Source: Trichobilharzia szidati
Lineage: Eukaryota; Platyhelminthes; Trematoda; Strigeidida; Schistosomatidae
Assembly (NCBI GenBank): GCA_944472155.2
Contig: OX235272.1
Span: 5,688,354-5,752,353, forward strand
Reading direction: 5' to 3'
Length of the DNA stretch: 64,000 nt
Part shown: one piece after another, positions 1-9,954 of the stretch
How positions within the stretch are numbered: the stretch's first letter is position 1
Layout: the number at the start of each line of letters is the position of its first letter
Program-made: the position numbers and the translations under genes
The notes under the pieces: model-generated
Database searches by the model: none
Told to the model about the DNA's origin: nothing
Seen by the model: only the letters and a program-made list of their open reading frames with translations

Positions 1-620
1 TCTCATGTTCTGAGGCGTTTGTAGGCGCGTAGCACTGAATGATTGTAACCTTCTTTCCTTTTGAGTTGAACCTGGCTGTCATTATCCTGGAGGAGATTGG
101 TTCCCACTGCATGAGAGCTTTAGCCGCTGTTGGTGACATCATGATGGCTACTCCCTCGGTGTGCTCGTGATTGTCCTCTGGGTGACCGGAGTAGATTATT
201 GTCTCTCCAGTTGACAGTTGGCTCCTTCCACATCCGTTCCATCTGCTCTCGCAGATTCCCAACACTTCTATTCTATATCTCCTCATTTCTGCGGCTACCT
301 GAGCAGCCTATCCGGTTTCGTACATTGTACGAACATTCCACGTCCCCATCCTTATTTTCGCTTTCATCGAAAGAAGGCACATCGGCTGACTGGCTTCCCG
401 AAGGCTTTCACCAGCCCGCGTCATTTCACTTCCCCGATTCCAGCGAAAAATAAGGTCACTATTTGTAATTTTAGAATTTTGAATATATTTGTGCGTTGAA
501 GTTTTAGTAGCAATTTGGTTAAGTTTTGGGGGTGGAGTTGCTAGCACCACGCCCCAACCCTCCCTCTTTATCCGGGCTTGGGACCGGCTAGAATACTAGT
601 GACCTAGTAATCTAGGCGAC
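1..620 (-). pseudogene. RTE-type LINE, 5' end with endonuclease start (partial, runs off the window)
   Basis: This is the 5' part of an SR2/RTE-like non-LTR retrotransposon. On the minus strand the apurinic-endonuclease domain opens with the hallmark GTWNVRTMYE. An in-frame TAG at 308-310 follows directly, then the same frame continues through GICESRWNG (which holds the metal-binding glutamate) to QCYAPTNASEH at the window edge. The family cuts target DNA with this domain and primes reverse transcription there. The frame is otherwise open, so the TAG is the only lesion visible in this part. The sequence upstream of the ORF (about 505-590) resembles the body of the tRNA-headed SINE found elsewhere here. 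RT and the 3' end lie outside the window. Confidence 0.8.
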
Positions 621-1061
621 GTTACCAGCCAATATAACCAGCGATATTTGTTCCTGATGCCTAACTTGGCAGTACCTTGCTGATTACGACATCCTACTAA
701 AACTTCAGACAACTTCATCATGTAGTGTGTTACTGCTGACCGCTAGATTAATTTTCAACAATTGGTTTGCAGGAATTTCATTGAAATCATCTTACATCAA
801 GTGTAAATGATGATTTCTTTTCAGTATTACCCAGTTATGTCGTAACTTATGAAAGTATAAGCTTCCCTTGTCGGATACATGACTAACTGAACTTAACTCA
901 TGATATTTTTACCACTGTTTCGTTTGTTTACTTGTAATTTTCTAATGACTTGGTTTTATAATATATACCTGTTGATTTTTTCTCCTATCCATGTCATCTT
1001 TCCCTGAAAAACTTCTATTGTATTACAGCAATAACCTTATAATTTACCAAATTACCAATAA
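621..1061. other. Unassigned AT-rich sequence
   Basis: I see no coding signal, tRNA-like boxes or recognised repeat here. Confidence 0.5.
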
Positions 1062-1431
1062 TTTGATTCTAATTGGACACTAGTAATTAATGTGATATGT
1101 CTAGCCCTTTCTTAGGTGCAGACTGAATTCTATCAGTCAGGTTTACAATGTGGCCGTCATTCTAGGTAGCTCGCCATCATGGTGTACATTGATTTGATGA
1201 TATTAGGTGGTTGGAGGCAATCAGCTACAAGAAGCCTTGGACCCAGGTTTCGTGCTAGTTGGCACTTGTCAGCAAGGCCCATGGCTTCCTGCCGATTGCC
1301 ACCAGGTATCTAATATCATCAGATCAGTGTGCGCCGTGATGGTGGCCACATTGCAAACCTGACTGATGGAATTCAGTCTGCACCAAAGAAAGGACTAGAC
1401 ATATCACACTAGTTACTAGTGTCCAATCAAA
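1062..1431. repeat. Foldback: SINE-C flank sequence in inverted arms
   Basis: The left arm (about 1062-1190) and right arm (about 1318-1431) are inverted copies. Both carry the GTGATATGTCTAG, CAGACTGAATTC and ATCAGTCAGG blocks, and the outer parts (GGACACTAGT) pair too. Between the arms sits a fragment ending TAATATCATCA, like the tail of the SINE-C copy at 1470. The arms differ at several positions, so the structure is old. No coding. Confidence 0.65.
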
Positions 1432-1469
1432 ATACCCACTACAGTCCTACAGGAGGTCAATCACAAGCC

Positions 1470-1675
1470 AGCTCGAATTGCTCAGTGGTAATTTCTCTGA
1501 CTGCAGCTCTCACTGGGTGACGCGGGTTAGAATCTCAGAAGGGACATGAGTGTTCCTTCGAGGTTACAGATACGCCTTGCTGACTGACTGGTGAGTGTCA
1601 ACTAGCACGAAACCTGAGTGCAGCCAAGGCTTCCTGCCGATTACCTCCAACTTTCTAATATCATCAAATATTTTG
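1470..1675 (+). mobile_element. SINE-C, tRNA-derived short retroposon
   Basis: The head is tRNA-like: TTGCTCAGTGG fits the pol III A box, and GGTTAGAATCTC about 45 bases on fits a B box. A body follows containing CTTGCTGACTG, CTAGCACGAAACCT and CTTCCTGCCGATT and ending TAATATCATCA. A clearer copy lies at 12880-13135. A pol III transcript copied in trans by a LINE is the expected life cycle for such an element. Confidence 0.6.
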
Positions 1676-1719
1676 ATTCATCTGTATGTCACGGTCATTC
1701 CTAATTACCCTTCATTATT

Positions 1720-1985
1720 TAGTTGGAGGATTTCATCATAAGCTGACATCAGTTAGAGAACCATTGGAAAACCAGCTGCGAGTACTGGACAGCAGTTTTG
1801 TTCTAGTACGCACCCACCACCACTGTTCGAACCTAGAATCTTCTGGTTACAAGGCAAGCTCTTAAACTATTCAGCCAATGGGAACCCATCCAGTGGCCAG
1901 CGTATGAATTCTAACTTCTGACACTACGTGAAATCTTCCAACCAATCAAACAAAATCCCTATAAAACCAGTACTTCAAAATTTCA
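1720..1985 (-). mobile_element. SINE-A (hammerhead-containing tRNA SINE), decayed copy
   Basis: Read on the minus strand, this has a tRNA-like head (B-box core GTTCGAAC inverted near 1830), the GTGGGTGCGTAC linker, a damaged hammerhead-like block, then GGTTTTCCAATGGTTCTC and GATGTCAGCTTATGATGAAATCC. It is one of about ten copies in the window. The motif order matches the schistosome alpha-type SINE as I know it. The core here is mutated and unlikely to cleave. Confidence 0.65.
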
Positions 1986-2182
1986 TTATTTAGATTGTAA
2001 GTGGCTGGCCAGATGTGAGCAAGATGAGATGGATCATTCCGGACCTGCCCATGTCTCGTTATTGCTGTGTTTCAATTCATTAAAGTAAAACTCGTGTTTG
2101 AAATATCATCATTTTCCGACTTTAAGTGAGATGTTCATAGTCAACTGATTAAACTTTGCAGTAAGTTAAACAATACTTTCTT

Positions 2183-2496
2183 TGTAACGACAGAAGGCAA
2201 GAGTCAGGCAACAGATCATTTATTAAGGAAATCAACGCATATTTATATATTTTCATGTACATTATTATGCATATTTAAGCAAACAAACACAGTCTTCCGA
2301 TTGGTTGTTTCTCACGTAAAGTTAATCTTTCATCTATTTGTGACTGTTTCTTGAATGTCAAATCCTCTATATGTTAACTGCATCCGCCTACGCAAAGTCA
2401 ATCTTTGTTCACATTTTCTCACGACAAATCTTGGGAACGTAAATATTGACGTAAATTACTGTCTACCAATTTGGCTAGTAGACAGCTCTCACCACA
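2183..2496 (-). repeat. Ty3/gypsy LTR (3' LTR of the adjacent pol fragment)
   Basis: On the minus strand it begins TGTGGTGAG and ends TCGTTACA, so it has TG...CA ends and is 314 bp. It contains a TATA-like run and AATAAATGATC near the end as a probable polyadenylation region. The pol frame stops inside its first bases, as expected for a 3' LTR. A solo relative lies at 31042-31250. Two CGTGAGAAA direct repeats about 107 bp apart are internal to this copy. Confidence 0.8.
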
Positions 2497-3735
2497 CTCG
2501 TTCCCCCGTCAAATAGCTTCGTGCGCAGGCGTTCCGACCTTCTGGGTGATGCGTTCTCTCGTTGATGATTGTTACAGACCGGCTTGTCCCAATGCACCCA
2601 TCGTTGGATCTGACTGGCGTTAACTCGTTTTTGTTTGTCACCTCTTCTGATGGTATATACTTGACCCCGTTTTTTGTGACTGTGTATGGTCCTTCCATTA
2701 TGGGTAAATTTTATTTTGATAGAGTCTCACAGTGTTATACAGTAATATTTACTGATGACGTTTCGAGCACAATTGTGCTCGAAACGTCATCAGTAAATAT
2801 TACTGTATAACACTGTGAGACTCTATCAAAATAAAATTTACCCATAATGGAATTACACTCTACCACAGTGCCCAAGTTTTATTCTTATATCAATGTATGG
2901 TCCTTCCCACTTTGGAAGGAGTTTGCGTGAACCTGGCCCGCATCCGACAGCATATCTTCTGTCTCTACACTTCACTTGGTCCCCAACTACAAAGGTAATG
3001 CACTGAGTCTTTTCTCTCAGCTGAGACTTCGCGACATCCCTCCGCTGCTTCTGCATTACATTCTTGACGGCTTCTTTCCGTTCTGCTTTTGATTTCGTCG
3101 CACTCCATTTTTGGTGACGGGGCCAGGTTTCGTTGTGTATCGGTAATCGTGGTTTTCTACCATACATCAGTTGAAAGGGTGACTTTTTCGTTGTTTCCTG
3201 AGTGGTGGCACGATGTGTTAGTAGAATCAGTGGCAGCTCCCTTTCCCAGTTACCGCCCTTCGAGGCCAGCCACTCCTTCAGCGTACGGTTGTTTCTCTCC
3301 GTCAGGCCATTCGTTTGTGGATGGTATGGGGTCGTTCGGATCCTCTTGATGCCAAGCTGTTGCAAACGGGAAGTAAATCCTTCACTTTCGAAACACGGAC
3401 CTTGGTCTGTCAGTATTGTCTTTGGTATGCCATGGTCTGCAACGATGTGTCTAACTACTGCATCTGTCACGGTCCTTGCGCGTTGGTCTGGGGTTGCTAC
3501 GGCGTCTACCCATCGTGTCGCGTGTTCCGTCATCACCAAGAGGTACTGATTACCATTGGATGTCTGAGGAAATGGACCCATAACATCTACGGACCACAAG
3601 TCACCTATCGCCGTAACTGGAATCGACTGAAGTGGTGGTCGTATGCACCGGTCGCTTTTCATTAGCTGGCACCGTGGACATCCAAGTACATATCTTGCTA
3701 CATCCTCTCTAATACCTGGCCTATTAATCAACGTC
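2489..3735 (-). pseudogene. Ty3/gypsy pol: integrase, split by an insertion
   Basis: Integrase of a Ty3/gypsy LTR retrotransposon. The frame from 3731 carries the tail of the zinc finger (CPRC, residues 18-21), then the catalytic core with D49 (WSVDVMG), D109 (LTDQGP) and E145 (TERNN). The spacing of the second D to E is the D,D(35)E typical of the family. After KWEGPY near residue 278 the frame runs into foreign DNA. It resumes past 2697-2893 and stops by the LTR. The histidines of the zinc finger, RNase H, RT and gag are missing upstream of about 3735, so the element is truncated. The catalytic residues are intact, but the C-terminal domain is broken by the insertion. Confidence 0.9.
2697..2893. 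mobile_element. Short foldback element with 14-bp TSD, inserted in integrase
   Basis: The 197-bp insert is flanked by exact copies of TGTATGGTCCTTCC (2683-2696 and 2894-2907). Bases 2693-2852 form a perfect palindrome of 160 bp centred between 2772 and 2773 on GCACAATTGTGC. The right side continues as a 41-base non-palindromic tail (CACAGTGCCCAAG, ending TTATATCAA). The same ends recur in a second insertion at 39726. The arm sequence matches PLE terminal sequence elsewhere here (16170, 45640). The perfect arms suggest recent insertion or arm homogenisation. Confidence 0.9.
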
Positions 3736-4189
3736 TAGTCCTTCCTGGCACAATCATTCACACAGATAAATAAAGTAGCTGCAGACAGCTTTCATCCCTA
3801 GGTTATATTCAAAATGTGGTCAATCATACCGATGAATTTGACAATCCTTTCAATGGGACTCAGACAAATTCTTTCCGGAGTTTCTGAAGTCACTTAAAGA
3901 AGATGATCAGAGCAGAGAATGGGCCAAGAAACACATTGATTTGAAATTATTTCAGTGAATTTTTGTACAGATACTGGCTTGGCCTATCTAAGAGGACTCC
4001 AGTGAGAAATTGGGAGGTTCCTTTGGAACATACACAAGAACCTCACCCTACATAACTATTTTTTAAGGCTACATTATTTTTTTATAAACGTGCTTTTTAC
4101 AAATTACGCACATCTGCATCGGACTCATTTGATTGGTCGATAGAGATTTGTCATGGTGTTTATTAGGTATTCAAGTTTTGATTTGCAAG
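3736..4189. other. Unassigned sequence
   Basis: No recognised repeat or reading frame. It directly follows the truncated upstream end of the gypsy pol fragment. Confidence 0.4.
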
Positions 4190-4735
4190 GATCTGATTGG
4201 TTACAGAATTTCATTATGAGTTGACATCGGTTAGAGAACCATTGAAAAACAAATAGGGATTGTTGGACAGCTGTTTCCATTGTCCTGCTTTGGGACTCTT
4301 CATCAGTATGCACCCAGAGACAGGGTTAGAACCCTGAACCTTCCATCCACAAGACCATTCAGGCACTGGGACCCGATCCAATGGGTGGGCCACAAATTCC
4401 AATTTCTGCCAAACTACATCATTGTCATCGGTGGTGGGTATTTATCCTCACATCCACCGTGCTGTACCCCACTGCAAGTCACGACTTCCTACTAGAGCCC
4501 AGGTAACTACCTACCTGAATAGGACCAGTTGCCAGTGAGCATCAGACTGACATTTAATTATTGGTTTGCAGGCAAGGCTCTGGGTTCGAACCTTGACAGG
4601 AGATGCGTACTGCTAAAGATTCCCAAACTGTGGCAACGGAAACACCTGTCCGGTACTGCCATTTGGTTTCCACTAATTCTCTAACTAATGTCAGCTCATA
4701 ATGAAATCTTGATTAGATATGTTTCGTTTTTGTTC
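4190..4735. mobile_element. SINE-A pair, head-to-head arrangement
   Basis: Bases 4190-4560 hold a minus-strand SINE-A copy: inverted CATGAGTTGACATCGG-type end, hammerhead-like block near 4270-4310, then the tRNA-like part. Bases 4575-4720 hold a plus-strand copy with GGGTTCGAACC, GCGTACTG and CCCAAACT, ending AATGTCAGCTCATAATG. Both hammerhead-like blocks carry insertions or changes. A similar opposed pair lies at 42090-42855 and at 50040-50385, so this is a recurrent layout. Confidence 0.6.
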
Positions 4736-4739
4736 GTTA

Positions 4740-5372
4740 TAATTTAGAGTTACTGATGTTTAATAACACCTTGTTAGCTTTTATTCAAAATAACATCTCT
4801 CAGTTTCTTAGCCTGTAATTATTATCTTCATTCTTTTAATGTTTAGTAGAATATACATGTGTTTGAGTTCATGTGTGTGCATATTTACAGACAAGAAAAC
4901 ATTGAAAGTTGTAGGTGTTATGCTTGCATAAATATGTACATATTATCCACATACATGTATCGGCTTAAATACAACAGATTATATACATACATATATAAAG
5001 ATAATGTTCAACAGACAATTGAACATTGAATGAATTTTCTTGTTTTAACCAACTAATTCATTTAATCAATCACTTTTTATCTTTTCAAAATGTTACATAT
5101 CTCAACAATAACAACAAAGGAACCTAAATACAACATTAAAAACTAATTTCCCAGGAGTTTTTCTGTCCTCCTCCCTATTCCATGTGAGTTTTTCACTCAA
5201 AAACAGCAAAGAAAAGAAAAAAAACCAAAGACTCTACAACATTAAAAGATGTTATCAAGATGTTGAGCATAAAAGTACAAAGCGACTAAGAAGATTAGTT
5301 GTTAAAATAATAATAATAACACTAACAAAGACACAAAAACCTGTTAATTAGAATGTATATATGAAAAGAGAT
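4740..5372. other. Unassigned AT-rich sequence
   Basis: AT-rich with A runs. No reading frame or recognised repeat. Confidence 0.5.
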
Positions 5373-5380
5373 CTCATCGG

Positions 5381-5613
5381 TTTTTTTTTTATCCTTCACG
5401 TTCCCCGGTGGAACATAGAGCTTCAAGCTAGTGGCTTGAAGTTTCTGTAGCAGTGTTAATTTTACAGGATGGGGTGGCTAGCCTCATGCCCAACCTTTCC
5501 TCTTCATTAGCATTATATCTGGCTTGGCAAGGTAAAGGAGTGCGTCGGCTGGGGTTCGAACCCCGGACCATGTGCATGGTCGGCGAGCGTCCTAACCGCT
5601 ATGCCACCGACGC
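5381..5613 (-). mobile_element. SINE-B, tRNA head joined to RTE-like ends
   Basis: Full-length copy on the minus strand. The head has an A box TGGCATAGCGG and a B box GGGTTCGAACCCC about 40 bases on, then CTCCTTTACCTTGC. The body contains AGAGGAAAGGTTGGGC and GCTAGCCACCCCATCC, followed by CTTCAAGC, TCTATGTTCCACC and an A run. CTCATCGG occurs just outside both ends (5373-5380 and 5613-5620), a probable TSD. The body resembles the RTE region upstream of the endonuclease (505-590), and the tail resembles RTE 3' ends such as 43786-43815. Confidence 0.8.
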
Positions 5614-5639
5614 TCATCGGTTATGAGGTAATAATAAAA

Positions 5640-6303
5640 AAGGGAAAAAAAGCGATGACTTTTTAGAAGAAGAGCTCCTATTTCTCAAAAGCATCCTAGT
5701 TCAAAATGGATACCCAATGCGTTTCGTGGAGAAGAACTTGGAACCAAAGCCATAAAAGAGAAGAACGCAATTCACTGCCAAAGAAAACACTTTATTTGAA
5801 TCTGGAATTCAGGTGAGACCTAGCAGCAGACATCCTTAAAAGGAGGATCTCCTATTTCCTGAATAAGACTTTTCGTGTAGAAATTCTAAGAGTGATATTC
5901 TTTAGCCTCCCACTACTTCGGAGCAACGCGAAGGACAGACTTCCACATATGACCACTTCAGTGTGCATATATCAGTTCACCTGCTCTTGCGAAGCTAGTT
6001 ACATAAGTCGTTCTATGCAGGTCTTATCAAAACGTGTTAGAGAACATCATCCAGCATGACTGCGAAGAGAAGGTAGTGGTTCAACCGGAAGCACCATTAC
6101 TGAACACCTCGTCAATACCTGTCTCAGCCTCTGAACTGACACGTCAATCAGAGTCATTTACCAAGCAAACAAAAATCTACCGAACGCGGTCGGCGTGTTT
6201 CCGACTTCTTTGTACTGCAGAAGCTCCCGCCATGTGCATTGAAAAGTCGGAGCTGTATGTTCAAAAGAAACTAGTTCAGTCTTTACAACTACCATGGACT
6301 TAG
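5640..6303 (+). pseudogene. Penelope-like element, RT C-terminus to GIY-YIG region (broken)
   Basis: The order of blocks matches other PLE copies here: LVQNGYPMRFVEKNLEPK, then a basic linker, a hydrophobic block, and VCIYQFTCSCEASYISRSMQVLSKRVREHHPA with the zinc-finger-like CSC and a damaged GIY-YIG start (YISRS where YIGRS is usual). A stop follows HHPA, and the rest is open to 6303 (CIEKSELYVQKKL). In intact PLEs this endonuclease nicks the target for priming. Several frame changes make this copy non-coding. Confidence 0.75.
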
Positions 6304-7019
6304 TTTGGTATGTTCCCTTATCCTTCACTTGTTTCGTTTTGTTCTCTTTGTATGTGCAATTTTCTCTCTTTGTCTTCATTCAATTCATCCCATTTTTTTT
6401 CTCAGTTATCAAATCAGTTATTTTAAGTTTGTTTCCATACTCCTTCTGATCACAATTGTAATCCGTTTAGAATAACCATCTTACAGTTATATTCTAATCC
6501 TGTGTAATTTTTTGTTTCTATGCCTCTTGTAATCTATATTCACACCTCCTAACTTACATTTCAAGTTGAAAATTTTGATTTTGATTTGTTTCCATGCTCA
6601 TTTTGTTCACACCTGTAATTCGTTGTATCCCAGCTTAACTTTTGCCTCTAAGCCTCTTGTAATTCATATCGAGTTGAAAATAATTATCACCTTTTATTCG
6701 TCTTTAAAATTTTTTCTCCAGTTATCAAATATTAATTTTGCATACGTTGTAACTGTTTTCTAATCCTACGTAATCTTGTCTCTAATCTCCTTGTAATCTG
6801 TATTCGTAACTCCAAACATTCAAATGAAGTTGAAAATTATTATCCCCTTCGTTACCATGTGGAATTAAACAAATAATAATTGTATCCATGTAAACTAATC
6901 TATATAAATGCGATTGTACAGCTCTTGAGAATGAAATCGCCGAAAAGATCGACATCTTTGCTGAACTTCTTGTTCTTTTCCCTCTAATGTCCCGATGGGT
7001 ATTTTCCACGATTTGAAAA
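6304..7019 (+). repeat. PLE 3' untranslated and terminal sequence
   Basis: AT-rich sequence following the PLE reading frame. From about 6900 it contains the recurrent block TGTACAGCTCTTGAGAATG, GCCGAAAAGA and TTTGCTGAACTTC. That block also follows or flanks PLE frames at 10330, 18290, 48955, 59800 and 61165. No coding. Confidence 0.5.
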
Positions 7020-7844
7020 AGAATATGGAAGACATATTAATATATGTGTGAAACTTGGGCACTGTGGTAGTAAGTAATTCCATATTAGTTTGTTTATTAG
7101 ATGGGTATATCATACAGTGAAACAGTATTATTTACTGGATGACACAGTTTCGATCACAATTCATCACTGTTCATAATCATGTCATCAATTGTGATCACAC
7201 GACTTCGAAAATTCAGTTTTATAGTTTTCTTTGTTCTGTCCTATTTGCCGTCGTTAGGGTAGTAGAATTTTCCAGATATCTGACTGGACAGGTGTTGAAT
7301 CATTCCTATCACACGTGTTTGCAGTTGATTCGATAAACAAAGCTTCTATTGACATCAATCTCTCCCTCCACCCCGAAGCTACATTAGATTTTAAAACTGT
7401 CATCTTATCCCATCCAGCCTATTGTATGGTTGTGTGTAATTACATGTGGTCACTGCTATAGCTGAACTATTCTCTAGATTTCTTATCTTATTCGAGTCAA
7501 CTAGTCTAGATTTTGCTAGGTTTTTATGCTCAGCTAGTCTGACTGCCCCTGTTCTACTACTTTGACCTATGTATTTGACCTGACAATCATTGCAAGCAGG
7601 GTATTAGATAAAATAATTTGTTTTGTTTAGTTGGCTCCACAGAATTGATGCTTTAACCGACAAAGCTTGTTTCTAATTGAGTATGTGGGTAGTGTGAGTG
7701 CCAGCCACTCTTATCCCTGCCTTGTCAAGAATTCCGCGTAAGGTTTAGGAGGTTCCTTCCTTGTATGGAATTGTTGATGTCATCATTAATATTATTGTTA
7801 TTATTATAATTATCACTATTATTATTATCATTATCATTGTTATT
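7020..7844 (-). mobile_element. PLE 3' end and partial GIY-YIG region, runs into assembly gap
   Basis: The terminal block CTTGGGCACTGTGGTAG (7049-7065) and the GATGACACAGTTTCGATC hairpin region are followed on the minus strand by decayed GIY-YIG sequence. It ends with the ATACAAGGAAGG region, which encodes the same YKEGTS block seen at 9750. The copy parallels 9083-9954 but has many indels, so it is a separate insertion. It ends in interrupted ATT repeats at the gap. Confidence 0.65.
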
Positions 7845-8337
7845 NNNNNNNNNNNNNNNNNNNNNNNNNNNNNNNNNNNNNNNNNNNNNNNNNNNNNNNN
7901 NNNNNNNNNNNNNNNNNNNNNNNNNNNNNNNNNNNNNNNNNNNNNNNNNNNNNNNNNNNNNNNNNNNNNNNNNNNNNNNNNNNNNNNNNNNNNNNNNNNN
8001 NNNNNNNNNNNNNNNNNNNNNNNNNNNNNNNNNNNNNNNNNNNNNNNNNNNNNNNNNNNNNNNNNNNNNNNNNNNNNNNNNNNNNNNNNNNNNNNNNNNN
8101 NNNNNNNNNNNNNNNNNNNNNNNNNNNNNNNNNNNNNNNNNNNNNNNNNNNNNNNNNNNNNNNNNNNNNNNNNNNNNNNNNNNNNNNNNNNNNNNNNNNN
8201 NNNNNNNNNNNNNNNNNNNNNNNNNNNNNNNNNNNNNNNNNNNNNNNNNNNNNNNNNNNNNNNNNNNNNNNNNNNNNNNNNNNNNNNNNNNNNNNNNNNN
8301 NNNNNNNNNNNNNNNNNNNNNNNNNNNNNNNNNNNNN
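7845..8337. other. Assembly gap (493 N)
   Basis: A run of N. Open frames crossing it are artefacts. ATT repeats lie on the left and a PLE terminal repeat on the right. Confidence 1.
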
Positions 8338-8389
8338 TCAGTACCAATACAGGTAGCCTAGAGGATGTGAAAACACACGAAAATACCAG

Positions 8390-8597
8390 TAACTTTGAAG
8401 GTGCTCAGGAGAGATGATTAATAAACTCGTAGAGAAATCTGAAAGCTCACTTCAACGAATTGAAATATGCGCTGAAGATGTTGCCTAGGAAGGGGCAATG
8501 AAAGCTTCGCAAATAAACAAACCATCTAGCTCAGAGAACACAACTTCATCAAAATAATCCACCTGAGCTACAAATCTTCTGAGCCATAATTGAGTAT
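8390..8597 (+). repeat. PLE pseudo-LTR (pLTR) fragment
   Basis: This segment shares the blocks AGGAGAGATGATTAATAAAC, AGAGAAATCTGAAAGCTCAC and GCGCTGAAGATGTTGCC with the foldback at 45045-45385. It ends with inverted GAGCTACAAATCTTCT, the mark of a terminus that also appears at 12757, 44083 and 61566. It houses the hammerhead-like motif at 8468-8511. Confidence 0.7.
8468..8511 (+). ncRNA. Hammerhead-like ribozyme in PLE pLTR
   Basis: Core 1 is CTGAAGA (8472-8478), which fits CUGANGA. A bulged T follows, then stem II GTTGCC (8480-8485) pairing with GGCAAT (8494-8499) across an 8-base loop, then core 2 GAAA (8500-8503). Stem III is a minimal AGCT self-complement. Stem I pairs GCG (8469-8471) with CGC (8508-8510). 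The predicted cut follows 8507, at a CTT triplet that satisfies NUH. Hammerheads with very short stem III are known in Penelope-like elements and in schistosome repeats. This is the best copy in the window. Activity is inferred, not shown. Confidence 0.65.
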
Positions 8598-8814
8598 CCC
8601 ATTGCGTTTCACTTGACATGTGGTATTGGCACATAGCTGTCAAATGAGCCTGTTAAATATTATGCTATACACAGATTTAATTCCTATTAAGTTTCATGAA
8701 TTTATTCCAGTCATAATTTTCAGACTAACCATTAGTAAGTAGTCTGTGATCTAACTGGGTGGTTTCAAGTCGTATTTTTCATTCGACAAAATACACAGAC
8801 CACACAACGAGACG

Positions 8815-8885
8815 ACAGTTAGTTATTTACTGGGTAACTTTTCGAAGATAATTTATTGTTCATAATCATATCACAGCTTTCCAGG
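8815..8885 (-). repeat. PLE terminal hairpin fragment
   Basis: Inverted remnant with ACTTTTCGAAGATAATTTATTG and CATAATCATATCA, a decayed form of the hairpin at 9181-9222. Confidence 0.45.
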
Positions 8886-9059
8886 TGGTTATGAGTAATA
8901 AATTATATTTGAAATAATCCTATTTCACTGTGTCCAATAAACAAGCAAGTTGGATGGAATTGCCAACTGCCACAGTGTTCACTTTTACACGTTTATTGTT
9001 TTTATTCCTTTTCAGTATGTCCAGCACTGACCTTACATCTGTTTCTTTATCTGTTTATC

Positions 9060-9954
9060 TGTTAGCCAGTGGAAATAAAAATATTAATATATGTGTAAAA
9101 CGTGGGCACTGTGGTAGTAAGTAATTCCATATTAGTTTGTTTATTAGATATATCACACAGTGAAACAGTATTATTTACTGGATGACGTTTCGAACAAAAT
9201 TTATTGTTCATAATCATATCAATTGTGATCACACGACTTTGACACTTGAGTTTTATAGCTTTCTTTGTTTTCTCCTATTTGTCGTAGGGGTAGTAGAATT
9301 TTCCAGATATCGGGGACAGGTGATGAATCACTCCTATTACATGTATTTGCAGTTGATTCGATGAATAAAGCTTCTGTTATCAATCTCTCCCTATACCCTG
9401 TGACATTAGATTTTAAAACTGTCATCCTATCCCATCCTATTGTATGGTTGTGTGTGACTGCATGTAGTGCTATAGCTGAACTATTCTCTGGATTTCTTAT
9501 CGTATTCGGGTCAACCAATCTAGATTTTGCTCAGTTTTTATGTTCAGCTAGTCTGACTGCCCCTGTTCTACTTGTTTGACCTATGTATTTGACCTGACAA
9601 TCATTGCAGGCAGGGTATTAGATAAACTAAATTGTTTTGTTTTAAAGGCTGTACAGGATCCTTTAACCGACAAAGCTTGTTTCTAATTGAGTTTGTGGGT
9701 TTGAATGCCATTTTTATTCCTGCCTTGTTAGGAATTCTGCGTAAGGCTTCCGAGGTTCCTTCCTTGTATGGAATTACTACTGATGATTTAGATCCTTTAT
9801 TGTTGGTGTCGTTATTAATATTATAATTATTATCCCTATTATCGTTATCATTATTATTGTTATTATCACTATCGCTAGTATCATTATTTATTTTATTTTT
9901 ACATTTCCTTACATATTTCTTGACTGATTTATCCGGGTAATTATTAAGTTTCAA
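9060..9954 (-). pseudogene. PLE, GIY-YIG endonuclease region and terminus
   Basis: The minus strand reads an Asn-rich linker (about 9780-9900), VVIPYKEGTSEALRRIPNKAG, KLCRLKDPV, NNLVYLIPC, then after a one-base shift CNDCQVKYIGQTSRTG. The last block has the zinc-finger-like cysteines and the YIG of GIY-YIG. It continues to SAIALHAVTHNHTIGWDRMT. Downstream come the hairpin region (9181-9222) and the CGTGGGCACTGTGG terminus. The RT domain is absent. Parallel copy at 7020-7844. Confidence 0.75.
9181..9222 (-). ncRNA. Hammerhead-like hairpin, variant core (PLE terminus)
   Basis: On the minus strand: TGAT, ATGATTA, a bulged T, GAACA, loop, TGTTC, GAAA, CGTC. The stem GAACA/TGTTC replaces the GAGCA/TGCTC seen at 37134 and 39784, a compensatory G-C to A-T change. 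The 5' core ATGATTA departs from CUGANGA at position 3 (C to A) and position 8 (G to T), which still allows a pair. Fold conservation is visible; ribozyme function is a guess. Confidence 0.35.

Noticed and set aside
3089..3665. Plus-strand frames of 86-116 aa
   Set aside because: Antisense shadows of the gypsy integrase on minus.
5520..5613. Functional tRNA gene
   Set aside because: The A and B boxes belong to SINE-B; no cloverleaf with a proper anticodon arm forms, and the same sequence recurs with a SINE body.
7745..8417. Long open frames across the N gap
   Set aside because: They consist of unknown residues and simple ATT repeats; not coding.
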